Shown here: positions 1 through 6,733 of the stretch, in pieces | Layout of the letters: each line of letters starts with the position of its first letter | How positions within the stretch are numbered: position 1 is the stretch's first letter | Assembly (NCBI GenBank): GCA_028695865.1 | Contig: JAQVID010000121.1 | Span: 1-7,814, forward strand | Reading direction: 5' to 3' | Source of the DNA: Thermoguttaceae bacterium | Lineage (GTDB): Bacteria; Planctomycetota; Planctomycetia; Pirellulales; Thermoguttaceae | Length of the DNA: 7,814 nt | Made by a program: the position numbers and the translations under genes | Notes under the pieces: generated by a model | What the model was told of the DNA's origin: nothing | Databases searched by the model: none | What the model saw: only the letters and a program-made list of their open reading frames with translations

Positions 1-877
1 CCGGTTTGTACTGATGAATGGCCAGAACGCGCGTACCATCGGGCGAAACGCAGGAACAAATTGCGTGGAACGGGAATTCATAAAGCTTGGTCGCTCCGTT
101 TTGGGTATCGACCGACTGAAGGTAAAAGTGAGCTTGATCAAGAACGCCTGTTTTAAAAGAGAGATAAGCGGCCGTTGCTTGTCCCGATGGGAAAAAGAGT
201 TTCTGCTCTAAAAGTGAAAACTCATGGGCAAACTCCGGAAAGCCAAAGAGGGGAACATTGACGCGTTGTTCACTTGCATTTGCCGCGGCGACTGGTTCCG
301 GTTTGTATTTCCATTGAATCGAATTACCGCCGGAAACAAGCGTTTTTTCGTTTGATCGGTCGCCGGTCGGAAACGATTGTTTCAATTCTTCAATTTCGTA
401 TAACCGCGCTGGATCAAACGTTGCTTTTGACGCGGGACTTTCCTGCTTTGGTGCTGTTTTCTGAGTTGCGGAAGAATTGTTTTGGCTGGCCGTACTCGAA
501 TCGGCCTTCGATGCTTCTTCTTTTTCCGCCATGGCAAACGGATTATCCAATTGCTCTTTAAGATATTCCTGATCCTTTTGGCTCAAACGCGAAACAGGAA
601 GGCTCAGCGTCCGACCGTCTTTTTTTTTCAATTTGACTCGCTGTGAATCTTGTTCCACCAGAACGGCTTCTACAGAAAAACGTTCGCTTTTATCCTTCCA
701 GATTCGATACTCACTGGCGTTTTCCTGCGGTTTTGCATTGTTTTGGGTGTCCCCTTTGACGGATGAATTGCAGAACAATAATCCTGCCGTCAGTACGATG
801 GCGACAACTACGGCGGCCCCTGTTTTTCCGGCCAACCTGAAAAATGAGAAGAACTTCAGATCAATCTTTTGTTTCAT
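1..877 (-). CDS. SHD1-domain membrane-anchored protein with possible beta-propeller, C-terminus cut by window edge
   Basis: An uninterrupted minus-strand frame of 292 codons runs from ATG 877 off the left edge, so the C-terminus is missing. The start has a good ribosome binding site, AAGGAG at 886-891, 8 nt upstream. Residues 1-14 are basic and aromatic, followed by a hydrophobic segment at about 21-36: a signal anchor or signal peptide. The Cys after LLF fits a lipobox poorly. Residues 56-108 (from YRIWKD to DQEYLK, with KLKKKDGRTLSLPVSRLS in the middle) match the SHD1 (SLA1 homology 1) beta-barrel fold, which is common in planctomycete surface and exported proteins. A polar linker rich in Ser, Lys and Gln follows at about 112-155. 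Near the edge, CSCVSPDGTRVLAIHQ resembles a WD40/TolB-type propeller strand. The protein is probably extracytoplasmic. The precise function is unknown; SHD1 may mediate protein binding. Confidence 0.85.
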   Translation of the reverse strand, partial: MKQKIDLKFFSFFRLAGKTGAAVVVAIVLTAGLLFCNSSVKGDTQNNAKPQENASEYRIWKDKSERFSVEAVLVEQDSQRVKLKKKDGRTLSLPVSRLSQKDQEYLKEQLDNPFAMAEKEEASKADSSTASQNNSSATQKTAPKQESPASKATFDPARLYEIEELKQSFPTGDRSNEKTLVSGGNSIQWKYKPEPVAAANASEQRVNVPLFGFPEFAHEFSLLEQKLFFPSGQATAAYLSFKTGVLDQAHFYLQSVDTQNGATKLYEFPFHAICSCVSPDGTRVLAIHQYKP

Positions 878-988
878 GGCTTTCACTCCTTACCTGGAAC
901 GAGATTGCATGCCGCGTTCTTTTGATTACAATCCAAAAGGCCGCAGCGCAACTAGAGACATAAAAAGTACTTACGAATTATCTGACGC

Positions 989-1011
989 GATTCCAAGTTG
1001 TTCTTGGAATC
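989..1011 (-). promoter_or_regulatory. Perfect inverted repeat at the start of the SHD1 leader
   Basis: GATTCCAAG and CTTGGAATC form perfect 9-bp arms around a 5-nt spacer. The element lies about 6-28 nt downstream of the predicted start point of the minus-strand promoter, so it would be either a 5'-end RNA hairpin (stabiliser or attenuator) or a DNA operator. No T-tract follows on either strand, so it is not an intrinsic terminator. Confidence 0.45.
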
Positions 1012-1023
1012 ACATTACCGCAC

Positions 1024-1052
1024 ATTATAATAAATCGGACTGTCCGAAACAA
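1024..1052 (-). promoter_or_regulatory. Candidate promoter of the SHD1 gene with an embedded palindrome
   Basis: On the minus strand, TTGTTT (1047-1052, three of six matches to the -35 consensus) and a perfect TATAAT (1024-1029) are separated by exactly 17 nt. The spacer holds the palindrome TCGGAC-A-GTCCGA (plus-strand 1035-1047), with 6-bp arms around one central base. That is a typical place for a repressor operator. Predicted transcription would start near 1017, leaving a leader of about 140 nt before ATG 877. The boxes and palindrome are visible; promoter activity and repression are inferred. Confidence 0.5.
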
Positions 1053-1481
1053 GTATGGACTACACAAAAATCAATAAATTTGCGTTCCTTTCAGGGAGGT
1101 CTGTCTTTTTCGGCAAAGCTCTCACTACCGGAGGCGTTAATGCCTCCGTGTGAAGTTTCAGCGAAAAAGGAATGGTATCAAGACGGCGGACGGAAACGAC
1201 GATGGGGTGGAACGAACGATCAGCGTACATGCATTCGAATCATTCCTTCTTTCACACAAAAGATTGCGAAAAAGAATTTTTGAACAGAAAACTTGTCTCT
1301 ATTTACCATGTACACTATTTTGTGTAAATCATGGCAAAATTACATGGGTCCCTTTTCTGCCCCCCTTGTATGAAAGGGGTAAGTGGAGTACCATAATATA
1401 TTGAGGATTTATGATTGAAGCACGATCTTGGGAAAAGACGTATTCCGAGGATCGGCTCTTGTTTTTGTATATCGAACGAAA
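1053..1481. other. Non-coding gap between the divergent SHD1 and metK genes
   Basis: I see no convincing gene here. Three small inverted repeats are present. CGGAGGC/GCCTCCG has a 6-nt loop (1129-1148). CCATG-TACAC and GTGTA-AAT-CATGG form a 10-bp stem with a 3-nt bulge (1306-1334). CCCCTT/AAGGGG has a 6-nt loop (1362-1379). The last two would lie in the metK leader if transcription starts near 1315; a weak -35/-10 pair, TTGAAC 1280-1285 and TACCAT 1304-1309 with an 18-nt spacer, would allow this. I could not match a known SAM riboswitch class by eye. The plus frame remains open upstream of metK from ATG 1411, but that start lacks a ribosome binding site. Confidence 0.4.
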
Positions 1482-1497
1482 AAGGAGATTGATCGTG
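1482..1497 (+). promoter_or_regulatory. Ribosome binding site that fixes the metK GTG start
   Basis: AAGGAG at 1482-1487 lies 7 nt before GTG 1495. The open frame begins upstream at ATG 1411, which has no comparable site. Starting at GTG gives a protein of 384 residues beginning [18 protein letters not shown], which is the usual MetK N-terminus. Confidence 0.85.
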
Positions 1498-2649
1498 TCG
1501 AAGAGATTATTCACAAGCGAAGCAGTCAGTATGGGGCATCCGGATAAATTGGCCGACCGTATTTCTGATACGGTTTTGGATCGCTGTCTTGAAGCCGATC
1601 CGACGAGTCGCGTGGCGTGCGAGTCGCTCGTGACGACGGGAATGGCCATGATCGCGGGCGAAATCACGACTAAAACTCGTCTGGATTATCAGAATGTGGT
1701 TCGTGACGCGATTCGTGAAGTCGGATATACCGATGATGAATGGGGAATCAATGCTGATACCTGTGCCGTTTTGGTCTCGCTCGATCGACAGAGTCCTGAT
1801 ATTGCCCAAGGCGTTGACGAAGCCGAACAAAAAGATATTGGTGCCGGTGATCAGGGTCTCGTTTTTGGTTACGCTTGTAATCAGACTCCGGAATATATGC
1901 CGCTGCCAATCGCTTTGGCTCACCGGATTACGAATTTGTTGACTGAAGCCCGGTTCGACAAAAAAGTCGATTGGCTTCGTCCGGACAGCAAGAGTCAGGT
2001 AACAGTCGAATACGAAGGGAATGTTCCGGTTCGCATTGATACGGTCGTTCTTTCGACGCAACACGCGCCGAGTATTGATCAGCAAGGCATTCGCGAATGG
2101 GCGATTCCGAATATTATCAATCCATGTCTGCCGCAAGACCTGAACAAGGGTGACATTAAATATTTCGTCAATCCGACCGGCAAGTTTGTCGTCGGTGGTC
2201 CGCATGGCGACTGTGGTTTGACCGGACGCAAGATAATCGTCGATACTTACGGCGGTTGGGCTCGTCACGGTGGTGGTGCGTTCTCGGGCAAAGATGCGAC
2301 TAAAGTTGACCGCAGTGCCGCGTACATGGCTCGTTACATTGCGAAAAACGTTGTCGCCGCGGGTTTGGCAGAATCGTGCGAAATTCAAATTGCTTACGCT
2401 ATTGGAGTGTCAGAGCCGGTTAGTGTTTTGGCCGATTTGGGCGGAACAGGCAAGGTTTGCGAAAATAAGCTCGTCGAAGTGATTCGTGATATTTTCCCAT
2501 TGTGCCCCAGTGGGATTATCAATCATCTGCGGTTGCGTCGTCCCATTTTCGCCAAGACTTCCTCCGGTGGACATTTCGGTCGTAACGACGCCGATTTCAC
2601 TTGGGAGCGACTCGATAAAGTTGAAGAACTCAAGCAGGCGTTCAAGTAA
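1495..2649 (+). CDS. metK: S-adenosylmethionine synthase
   Basis: This enzyme makes S-adenosylmethionine from L-methionine and ATP in the cytoplasm, releasing phosphate and pyrophosphate. S-adenosylmethionine is the main methyl donor of the cell. From GTG 1495 the product has 384 residues, the same length as E. coli MetK. Family signatures are all present: GHPDK at 14-18 (active-site His15 and Asp17), GAGDQG at 116-121, the glycine-rich loop [13 protein letters not shown] at 234-246, and GGGAFSGKD at 259-267 leading into KVDRSAAY. Minor departures from common sequences are Cys240 in the usual GDAGLTGRK context and Ala268 where Pro is common (KDPTKVDRS). Neither should abolish activity. The gene appears monocistronic: SHD1 diverges upstream, and the next gene is 466 bp downstream behind its own promoter. 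The identification is secure. Confidence 0.97.
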   Translation: MSKRLFTSEAVSMGHPDKLADRISDTVLDRCLEADPTSRVACESLVTTGMAMIAGEITTKTRLDYQNVVRDAIREVGYTDDEWGINADTCAVLVSLDRQSPDIAQGVDEAEQKDIGAGDQGLVFGYACNQTPEYMPLPIALAHRITNLLTEARFDKKVDWLRPDSKSQVTVEYEGNVPVRIDTVVLSTQHAPSIDQQGIREWAIPNIINPCLPQDLNKGDIKYFVNPTGKFVVGGPHGDCGLTGRKIIVDTYGGWARHGGGAFSGKDATKVDRSAAYMARYIAKNVVAAGLAESCEIQIAYAIGVSEPVSVLADLGGTGKVCENKLVEVIRDIFPLCPSGIINHLRLRRPIFAKTSSGGHFGRNDADFTWERLDKVEELKQAFK

Positions 2650-2688
2650 TACTCAAAAAACGCTGTTGTTTATAGAGACTGTTTGAAA

Positions 2689-2728
2689 TTACGGATTTAC
2701 GGATAAACACGAAAGTTTTATCCGTAAA
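2689..2728 (+). promoter_or_regulatory. Long hairpin with a repeated TTACGGAT motif downstream of metK
   Basis: TTTACGGATAAA (2696-2707) and TTTATCCGTAAA (2717-2728) are perfect 12-bp arms around a 9-nt loop, 46 nt after the metK stop. The octamer TTACGGAT occurs twice in direct orientation (2689-2696 and 2697-2704) and once inverted (2720-2727). As RNA it could end or stabilise the metK message, but the stem is AT-rich and no T-tract follows, so an ordinary intrinsic terminator is doubtful. As DNA, the three octamers look like clustered protein-binding sites. Confidence 0.45.
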
Positions 2729-3033
2729 GTTCCTGTTCATAAATAATATATTTGGCCATGTTGGACCTGTGAGTCCCCATGGTCTTTTGTGTTTTCTGTA
2801 CACAGGTCGAAACGTCTTGATTCGTGCTGCCCGATACAATCTTAAGCAATGTTTTTTCGATGGTCACATGTCTTTTGTGTCTCTGTCGTTCTTATCTTTA
2901 AACGGCAATCGTTTACGCATGTACAAATCGTACTTGCAAATTTCTGTCAATGTCCGGAGTGTTCTCCCATTCTTCCGTGAGCGATTACGAAACTCTTTAT
3001 CCAAAGCGATTTTAGGTGTGCGAAAACGCGAAC
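2729..3033. other. Non-coding spacer between metK and the oxidoreductase operon
   Basis: I see no convincing gene. A plus-strand open frame from GTG 2769 to 3065 has no ribosome binding site and no recognisable family. Weak inverted repeats are present: GACCTGTG/CACAGGTC (2764-2771 and 2801-2808, 29-nt loop) and TAAACG/CGTTTA (2899-2904 and 2910-2915, 5-nt loop). Any of these might bind the downstream AraC-type regulator, but nothing in the sequence proves it. Confidence 0.35.
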
Positions 3034-3062
3034 TTGACTTTCTGTGTTGGAGTCGTTATACT
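3034..3062 (+). promoter_or_regulatory. Strong sigma70-type promoter of the oxidoreductase-regulator operon
   Basis: TTGACT (3034-3039) and TATACT (3057-3062) each match five of six consensus bases and are separated by exactly 17 nt. Transcription would begin near 3069-3070, leaving a leader of about 46 nt that contains the AGGAGA site (3104-3109) before ATG 3116. Confidence 0.7.
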
Positions 3063-3115
3063 TGAGTAATCGTTGCTGAAAAAAGAAGTGCTGTACCAAT
3101 TACAGGAGAAATCTC

Positions 3116-4441
3116 ATGAGCCTTGGCAAAACGGGAGTGCGTCGTCAGTTTCTAAAGAAAAGTGTAATCGGAGCCGTAATTGCGGGATCACTTGGGACGA
3201 TTCCTGCCGTCCACGCCGGAGAGACTTCAGAACTGAAAATTGCTCTGGTCGGCTGTGGTGGTCGTGGCTGTGGCGCGGTGAAAGATGCCCTTTCGGCCGA
3301 TGCTCATGTAACATGTGTCGCTGCGGCTGATATTTTTCCTGAAAGAGCCAAAGCCGGTATCGAAGGCCTTAGAACCGTATTGGGCAAGCGAATCGCCATT
3401 CCCGAGGACAAAATCTTTATTGGTTTCGACGCGTACAAAGAAATACTCAAGCTGGACATAGACGTTGTTCTGTTGGCCACGCCGCAGCATTTTCGACCCG
3501 TTATGCTCAAAGCGGCTATTGCGGCGGGAAAGCACGTCTTTGCCGAAAAACCAATTGCCATGGACGGTGCCGGGGTTCGCCTTGTATTGGAAGCCGCCCA
3601 AGAAGCCAAAAATCGTAAACTCAATATTGTTACCGGTCTGACTAATCGCCATTGCATTCCCAATCGCGAAGTGATTAAGCGGATTTATGACGGTCAGATT
3701 GGCAAGGTCGTCTGTGCCCGGGCACAACGTTTGGGATCAAGCCTGTGGAAACGTCCGCGACTTCCGAACGATACCGAAATGCAATACCAAATGCGCAACT
3801 GGGTTAATTTTAATTGGATGGCGGGTGATTATATTAACGATGTGACGATTCATCAGATCGATGTTGGACTTTGGGCAATGAACGATCCCACGCCGACCGC
3901 CGCCATTGGCATGGGGGGGCGAATTGCCCGACACGGAATCGATACAGGCGACATGTACGACTCCATGGCGGTGACTTATGAGTTTGACGACGGGCGATTT
4001 CTTCAAGCATATTCGCGGCAGATACCCGGGACCTGGTCCGATTCACGGTCGTATATTTACGGGACAAAAGGGTACGCGATTATCGGTAATGTTGGTTCTC
4101 ACGCCGAAATTATCGGCGAGAAACCTTATCTGTTCGATCGTAAACTTTGGGACTTAAAGCGCCGTAAGGAATTTGAACACGCGGCGCTTTATCAAGCCGT
4201 TCGAAGCGGCGGCTCTATCTATGTGAACAACGCGTTTTATACCGCCAATTCGACAGGTGCCGCTGTGCTGGGTAAACTCGCAACGTATACCGGCAAAAAA
4301 GTCACTTGGGACGAAATGCTCGCTTACGAAGAGAAGAAACCGGAACGATACGACTGGAACGCAACACCTCCTACGGTGCCGAATGAGCAGGGATTATACA
4401 AAGTTGCGTTACCAGGGGCTGGTTGGGAATATCTTCCCTAG
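3116..4441 (+). CDS. Tat-exported Gfo/Idh/MocA-family NAD(P)-dependent oxidoreductase
   Basis: The 441-residue product begins with a twin-arginine signal: RRQFLKK at 9-15, a hydrophobic stretch to about 30, and a likely cleavage after AVHA (34). Mature KIALVGCGGRGCGA (41-54) is the Rossmann dinucleotide-binding loop. HVFAEKPIAMDGAG (140-153) holds the EKP motif, whose Lys145 is the family's usual active-site lysine. Residues 228-253 (NWVNFNWMAGDYINDV, then IHQIDVGLW) correspond to the C-terminal substrate domain; His246 fits the conserved H-x-x-D, while the E-Q-H triplet usual just before it in planctomycete members is replaced by DVT (242-244). The family oxidises or epimerises sugars, inositols and related compounds; the substrate here cannot be read. 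ATG 3116 has AGGAGA 6 nt upstream. The gene lies 68 bp before an AraC regulator, probably in one transcript. Exported members are common in planctomycetes, where cofactor is presumably bound before export. Confidence 0.9.
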   Translation: MSLGKTGVRRQFLKKSVIGAVIAGSLGTIPAVHAGETSELKIALVGCGGRGCGAVKDALSADAHVTCVAAADIFPERAKAGIEGLRTVLGKRIAIPEDKIFIGFDAYKEILKLDIDVVLLATPQHFRPVMLKAAIAAGKHVFAEKPIAMDGAGVRLVLEAAQEAKNRKLNIVTGLTNRHCIPNREVIKRIYDGQIGKVVCARAQRLGSSLWKRPRLPNDTEMQYQMRNWVNFNWMAGDYINDVTIHQIDVGLWAMNDPTPTAAIGMGGRIARHGIDTGDMYDSMAVTYEFDDGRFLQAYSRQIPGTWSDSRSYIYGTKGYAIIGNVGSHAEIIGEKPYLFDRKLWDLKRRKEFEHAALYQAVRSGGSIYVNNAFYTANSTGAAVLGKLATYTGKKVTWDEMLAYEEKKPERYDWNATPPTVPNEQGLYKVALPGAGWEYLP

Positions 4442-4509
4442 ACGCTTTTGGTTGCATTCGTTATAAGAGTTTTACCTGTAACAGTCAACAATAACCAGGA
4501 GACGCAACC

Positions 4510-5559
4510 GTGAGTAAAGCGAAAGTTCCGACATTTCGTACGGATACATCGACATATCAGGCATCATCATGTGGACCGATGCGCACAGCGGCCGCGGAGA
4601 ATCGAATTGAGGTTCGGGCTGTAACGCATGGACATTATTATGGTACGTCGTTGCCGGAGGAGCTCTTGCCCGGGATTTGTACGGTTGGTTATTGGAATGC
4701 TCAAGCGGATCAGAATTGGAATTTGGCCTGGCACCGCAACGAAGGATTGGAACTCGATTATCAAGACAGTGGTCGCAACGGTTTCGCGACACCGGAACAT
4801 CAGACCGTATTACGATCGGGCGATCTGGCGGTAACGCGTCCCTGGCAACTTCATCAGATTGGTGTTCCGCATGTTGCTCGTGGTATTCGTGTTTGGCTCA
4901 TTTTGGATGTTGGTATAACGAATCCCAATTCCAAATGGCGGTGGCCCAAGTGGATCGCGCTGACCGACGCGGATAAAGACCGGTTGGCCGACTCATTACT
5001 CAATTTGGGCAATCCTGTCGTGAATCTTCCGAAAAAACATGCCGCGTATTGGAAAGAGTTACTCAAGGAATTACGTGTTCCTGACGGTCAGACGAATCAT
5101 TCACGCATTGCGGTGATTGTCAATGAAATCGTCTATTCGCTTTTGGAGACGGTCGTTGGTCAAAATCATTTTGTTCCCTCGGATACGCCGCTGGTTCTTC
5201 GTATTATCCAGGATTTCTTACGTGATTTCGAGGTCCGGCCTCATCTGCTGTTGCAAAACTGGACGCTTACCGAAATGGCCAGGCAATGCGGAATGAGTCC
5301 GGCCGGTTTTTGTTCCCATTTTCGCGAATTTACGAACATGTCGCCCAAACAGTATCTGAATCAGGCAAGAATTAAACGCGCTCAGGAGCTTCTGACGAAT
5401 GATCCCGATTATCCGATTGCCCATCTGGCCACGGACGTCGGATTTACAACGAGTCAGTATTTTGCGACTGTATTCAAAAAAACAGCCGGTGTTACACCGT
5501 CCGAGTTTGTGATGAATTTAAAAAACGCCCCGGCTGTGGTCCGTCGCCTTTCTCAATAA
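4510..5559 (+). CDS. AraC-family transcriptional regulator
   Basis: This 349-residue DNA-binding regulator starts at GTG 4510, with AGGAG at 4497-4501, 8 nt upstream. The N-terminal part (about 58-132, including WHRNEGLELDYQDSG and a later LRSGDLAVTRPWQLHQIG) reads as a cupin-type AraC sensing domain that would bind a small ligand. The C-terminal part (about 250-335) is the double helix-turn-helix: first helix pair at about 253-273 (LTEMARQCGMSPAGFCSHFRE), second at about 302-324, ending with the typical AGVTPSEF. The conserved GF-x(5)-YF element of the second unit is present (GFTTSQYF, 311-318). It follows the oxidoreductase gene by 68 bp on the same strand, so the simplest inference is that it controls its own operon in response to a sugar-like substrate. 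The family is certain; the target and effector are unknown. Confidence 0.93.
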   Translation: MSKAKVPTFRTDTSTYQASSCGPMRTAAAENRIEVRAVTHGHYYGTSLPEELLPGICTVGYWNAQADQNWNLAWHRNEGLELDYQDSGRNGFATPEHQTVLRSGDLAVTRPWQLHQIGVPHVARGIRVWLILDVGITNPNSKWRWPKWIALTDADKDRLADSLLNLGNPVVNLPKKHAAYWKELLKELRVPDGQTNHSRIAVIVNEIVYSLLETVVGQNHFVPSDTPLVLRIIQDFLRDFEVRPHLLLQNWTLTEMARQCGMSPAGFCSHFREFTNMSPKQYLNQARIKRAQELLTNDPDYPIAHLATDVGFTTSQYFATVFKKTAGVTPSEFVMNLKNAPAVVRRLSQ

Positions 5560-5865
5560 ATCGTTAAAAGCGAACCTCTCTGGAGTTTCGCAAGGGAAGA
5601 TACCGGCAGTCTCAAGGCCGTGTTTGTCAGCGGAAAGGTCGAATGGTGAAAGGTCGCCCTTCAAAGAAACAGGATTCGGGAAAAGCAGTCTTTTCGATTG
5701 TAAGGGCAAAAAGCGTGTTTTCACTCGTAAGAGTAACAACATTCCATACTGCGCAGGGGGGGGCGATTTTTGCGCGGGTCGCTTCGATTTTCAATATAAC
5801 GCGGCAAAGTTAAAGCCAAACCGGCGCGTGCCGCCGAACCCCTGCCTACCAAACGTGAACCACTG
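5560..5865. other. Gap after the AraC gene with no convincing coding sequence
   Basis: Short open frames on both strands (plus 5624-5866, minus 5518-5742) overlap each other, lack good ribosome binding sites and show no family resemblance. Just after the AraC stop, GCGAACCT (5570-5577) and AGTTTCGC (5584-5591) form an 8-bp stem with one mismatch and no T-tract, a weak candidate for the operon's end. GAAAGGTCG is repeated directly at 5633-5641 and 5648-5656, and a run of eight G lies at 5756-5763. Confidence 0.4.
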
Positions 5866-5900
5866 AAAAAAACGGCTTGCAAGTGTTAGCTTGCAAGCCG
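5866..5900 (-). terminator. Intrinsic terminator for the minus-strand Rpn locus
   Basis: CGGCTTGCAAG and CTTGCAAGCCG (5873-5883 and 5890-5900) are perfect 11-bp, GC-containing arms around a 6-nt loop. Read on the minus strand, the stem is followed at once by seven T (plus-strand A7, 5866-5872), the classical rho-independent layout. On the plus strand no T-tract follows. It would therefore end transcripts coming leftward from the Rpn genes, 238 nt beyond the last small frame. Confidence 0.85.
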
Positions 5901-6137
5901 AAGTGTGATGGGAGAAAACATCTGCCTTGCTTTCACCATCGCATAATATTCTACTCCATTGGTATAGGGATGCCAATTCATGAAGTTTCATTTAACCAAA
6001 ATGGCGCGGAAAAGAGTCCTGTGTCTTTTAGTGAAAAGACTGCTCAAAATCGAACTGCGGCAAACCTGTAACGATAAATCTTCCAATTTATCTCATTGAT
6101 ATGGACACGTTTCTCAGAGCAGAAACACGTAATAAAT
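5901..6137. other. 3' untranslated stretch of the Rpn locus with several hairpins
   Basis: No supported gene. Three compact inverted repeats lie in a row: ATTGGTAT/ATGCCAAT with one G-T pair (5958-5977), GTCTTTT/AAAAGAC with a 4-nt loop (6023-6040), and GATAAAT/ATTTATC with a 6-nt loop (6073-6092). A fourth is GTTTCT/AGAAAC (6109-6126). If the Rpn transcript runs to the terminator at 5866-5900, these would structure its 3' end. Confidence 0.35.
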
Positions 6138-6260
6138 TCAGAGATTATTTTTCGTAGTACTTTCCGCATGTGCCTCCGTTGTTTTGTGCGGGTAGCCAAA
6201 ATAGGTCAGCCAGTCCGCTAACTGCGGACATACTTCCGCAAGCGATGAGGCATCGATCAT
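6138..6260 (-). pseudogene. Third, truncated copy of the Rpn 3' half (40-residue frame)
   Basis: From ATG 6260, which overlaps the stop of the previous frame as ATGA, the frame reads MIDASSLAEVCPQLADWL and continues to HKTTEAHAESTTKNNL before TGA at 6138. Positions 6153-6260 align over 108 nt with the starts of the other two copies (6626-6733 and 7123-7230), with mismatches only near the far end; similarity then fades. The internal GGAGG of the other copies remains, but base changes (GGAGGCACATGCGG against GGAGGCAGATATGG) move the ATG 2 nt closer and out of frame, so the C-terminal product is lost. It is probably a remnant at the duplication edge. Confidence 0.75.
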
Positions 6261-6640
6261 TTTTTGGAGATATCTTTGATTTCTTCTTCCGAAAACCCGG
6301 TTAAATTAGCGACGAAATCAATACTCAATCCTTCTCTTAACATGTTAACCACGATTTCCGCTTTGCCTTTGGCCACGCCTCTGGCCTCGCCTTCTACCAA
6401 TCCTTCGGCTTTACCTTTGGCCACGCCTCTGGCCTCGCCTTCTACCAATCCTTCGGCTTTACCTTCCACTTTACCATCCGCTTTGCCACGGGCCTCGCAT
6501 GACTCGCCATAGGCCAGTGTGTCCTGTTGAGAGAATTCCGCGTTTTCCGCTAACAGGCGAAGATCCTGGTCCAGATGAAACGTTCTATAGTCGCCGAATG
6601 CCGACGCTATACACATATTGCTTGCCGTAGTACTTTCCAT
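6257..6640 (-). CDS. Candidate internal RpnS-like antitoxin product, duplicate copy
   Basis: An in-frame ATG at 6640 has GGAGG (6646-6650) 5 nt upstream, a far better start than ATG 6733. The product would be 127 residues, beginning MESTTASNMCIASAFG, with 11 tetrapeptide units and the Rpn tail. In E. coli, separately translated Rpn C-terminal domains (RpnS) bind and inhibit the full-length toxin, and a helix with four-residue repeats takes part in dimerisation. This copy has the same layout. Translation from here is inferred from the binding site; no expression evidence is available. Confidence 0.55.
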   Translation of the reverse strand: MESTTASNMCIASAFGDYRTFHLDQDLRLLAENAEFSQQDTLAYGESCEARGKADGKVEGKAEGLVEGEARGVAKGKAEGLVEGEARGVAKGKAEIVVNMLREGLSIDFVANLTGFSEEEIKDISKK

Positions 6641-6733
6641 ATCTGCCTCCGTTGTTTTGTGCGGGTAGCCAAAATAGGTCAGCCAGTCCGCTAACTGCGG
6701 ACATACTTCCGCAAGCGATGAGGCATCGATCAT
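6257..6733 (-). CDS. Duplicated free-standing C-terminal half of an Rpn-family protein
   Basis: This 158-residue frame begins MIDASSLAEVCPQLADWLTY and ends EEEIKDISKK. It is nearly identical to the last 166 residues of the adjacent Rpn frame apart from the repeat tract. ATG 6733 overlaps the upstream TGA in an ATGA, so it could be reached by translational coupling; it has no ribosome binding site of its own. It lacks the nuclease domain. Residues 32-158 correspond to the internal, separately startable C-terminal product (ATG 6640). The tract between GESCEAR and KAEIVV has 11 four-residue units of the form G-x-A/V-x. The ending (NMLREGLSIDFVANLTGFSEEEIKDI) is the usual tail of Rpn/TIGR01784 proteins. 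An antitoxin-like role is inferred. Confidence 0.75.
   Translation of the reverse strand: MIDASSLAEVCPQLADWLTYFGYPHKTTEADMESTTASNMCIASAFGDYRTFHLDQDLRLLAENAEFSQQDTLAYGESCEARGKADGKVEGKAEGLVEGEARGVAKGKAEGLVEGEARGVAKGKAEIVVNMLREGLSIDFVANLTGFSEEEIKDISKK
6360..6455 (-). repeat. 48-bp coding minisatellite, two units, in the duplicate copy
   Basis: Two adjacent 48-bp units (6360-6407 and 6408-6455) differ at one base. Each encodes 16 residues, KAEGLVEGEARGVAKG, which is four tetrads. A partial unit continues to about 6475. Confidence 0.9.
6638..6650 (-). promoter_or_regulatory. Internal ribosome binding site, duplicate copy
   Basis: Minus strand GGAGG-CAGAT-ATG (6650 down to 6638). The five-base core complements the 16S anti-Shine-Dalgarno, with a 5-nt spacer to an ATG in frame with the surrounding Rpn C-terminal frame. 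The same element is at 7135-7147. Confidence 0.65.

Noticed and set aside
633..1283. Plus-strand open frame of 216 codons
   Set aside because: Its first part is antisense to the SHD1 gene and the rest runs through a gap full of inverted repeats; the translation resembles no family.
1100..1400. Possible SAM riboswitch upstream of metK
   Set aside because: Hairpins are present, but I could not find the conserved cores of the SAM riboswitch classes I know. A covariance search would be decisive; a significant hit would restore the idea.
1411..1494. N-terminal extension of MetK from ATG 1411
   Set aside because: No ribosome binding site there, and the 28 extra residues are foreign to MetK; GTG 1495 has AAGGAG and gives the standard 384 residues.
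1507..2388. Long minus-strand open frame (293 codons) inside metK
   Set aside because: It is antisense to a full-length, motif-complete MetK and shows no family resemblance; it arises from codon bias on the opposite strand.
2769..3065. Possible 98-codon gene on the plus strand
   Set aside because: GTG start without a ribosome binding site, no recognisable family, and it runs through the promoter at 3034-3062.
5624..5866. Possible 80-codon gene on the plus strand, and a 74-codon frame on the minus strand at 5518-5742
   Set aside because: They overlap each other, have poor start signals and no family resemblance.
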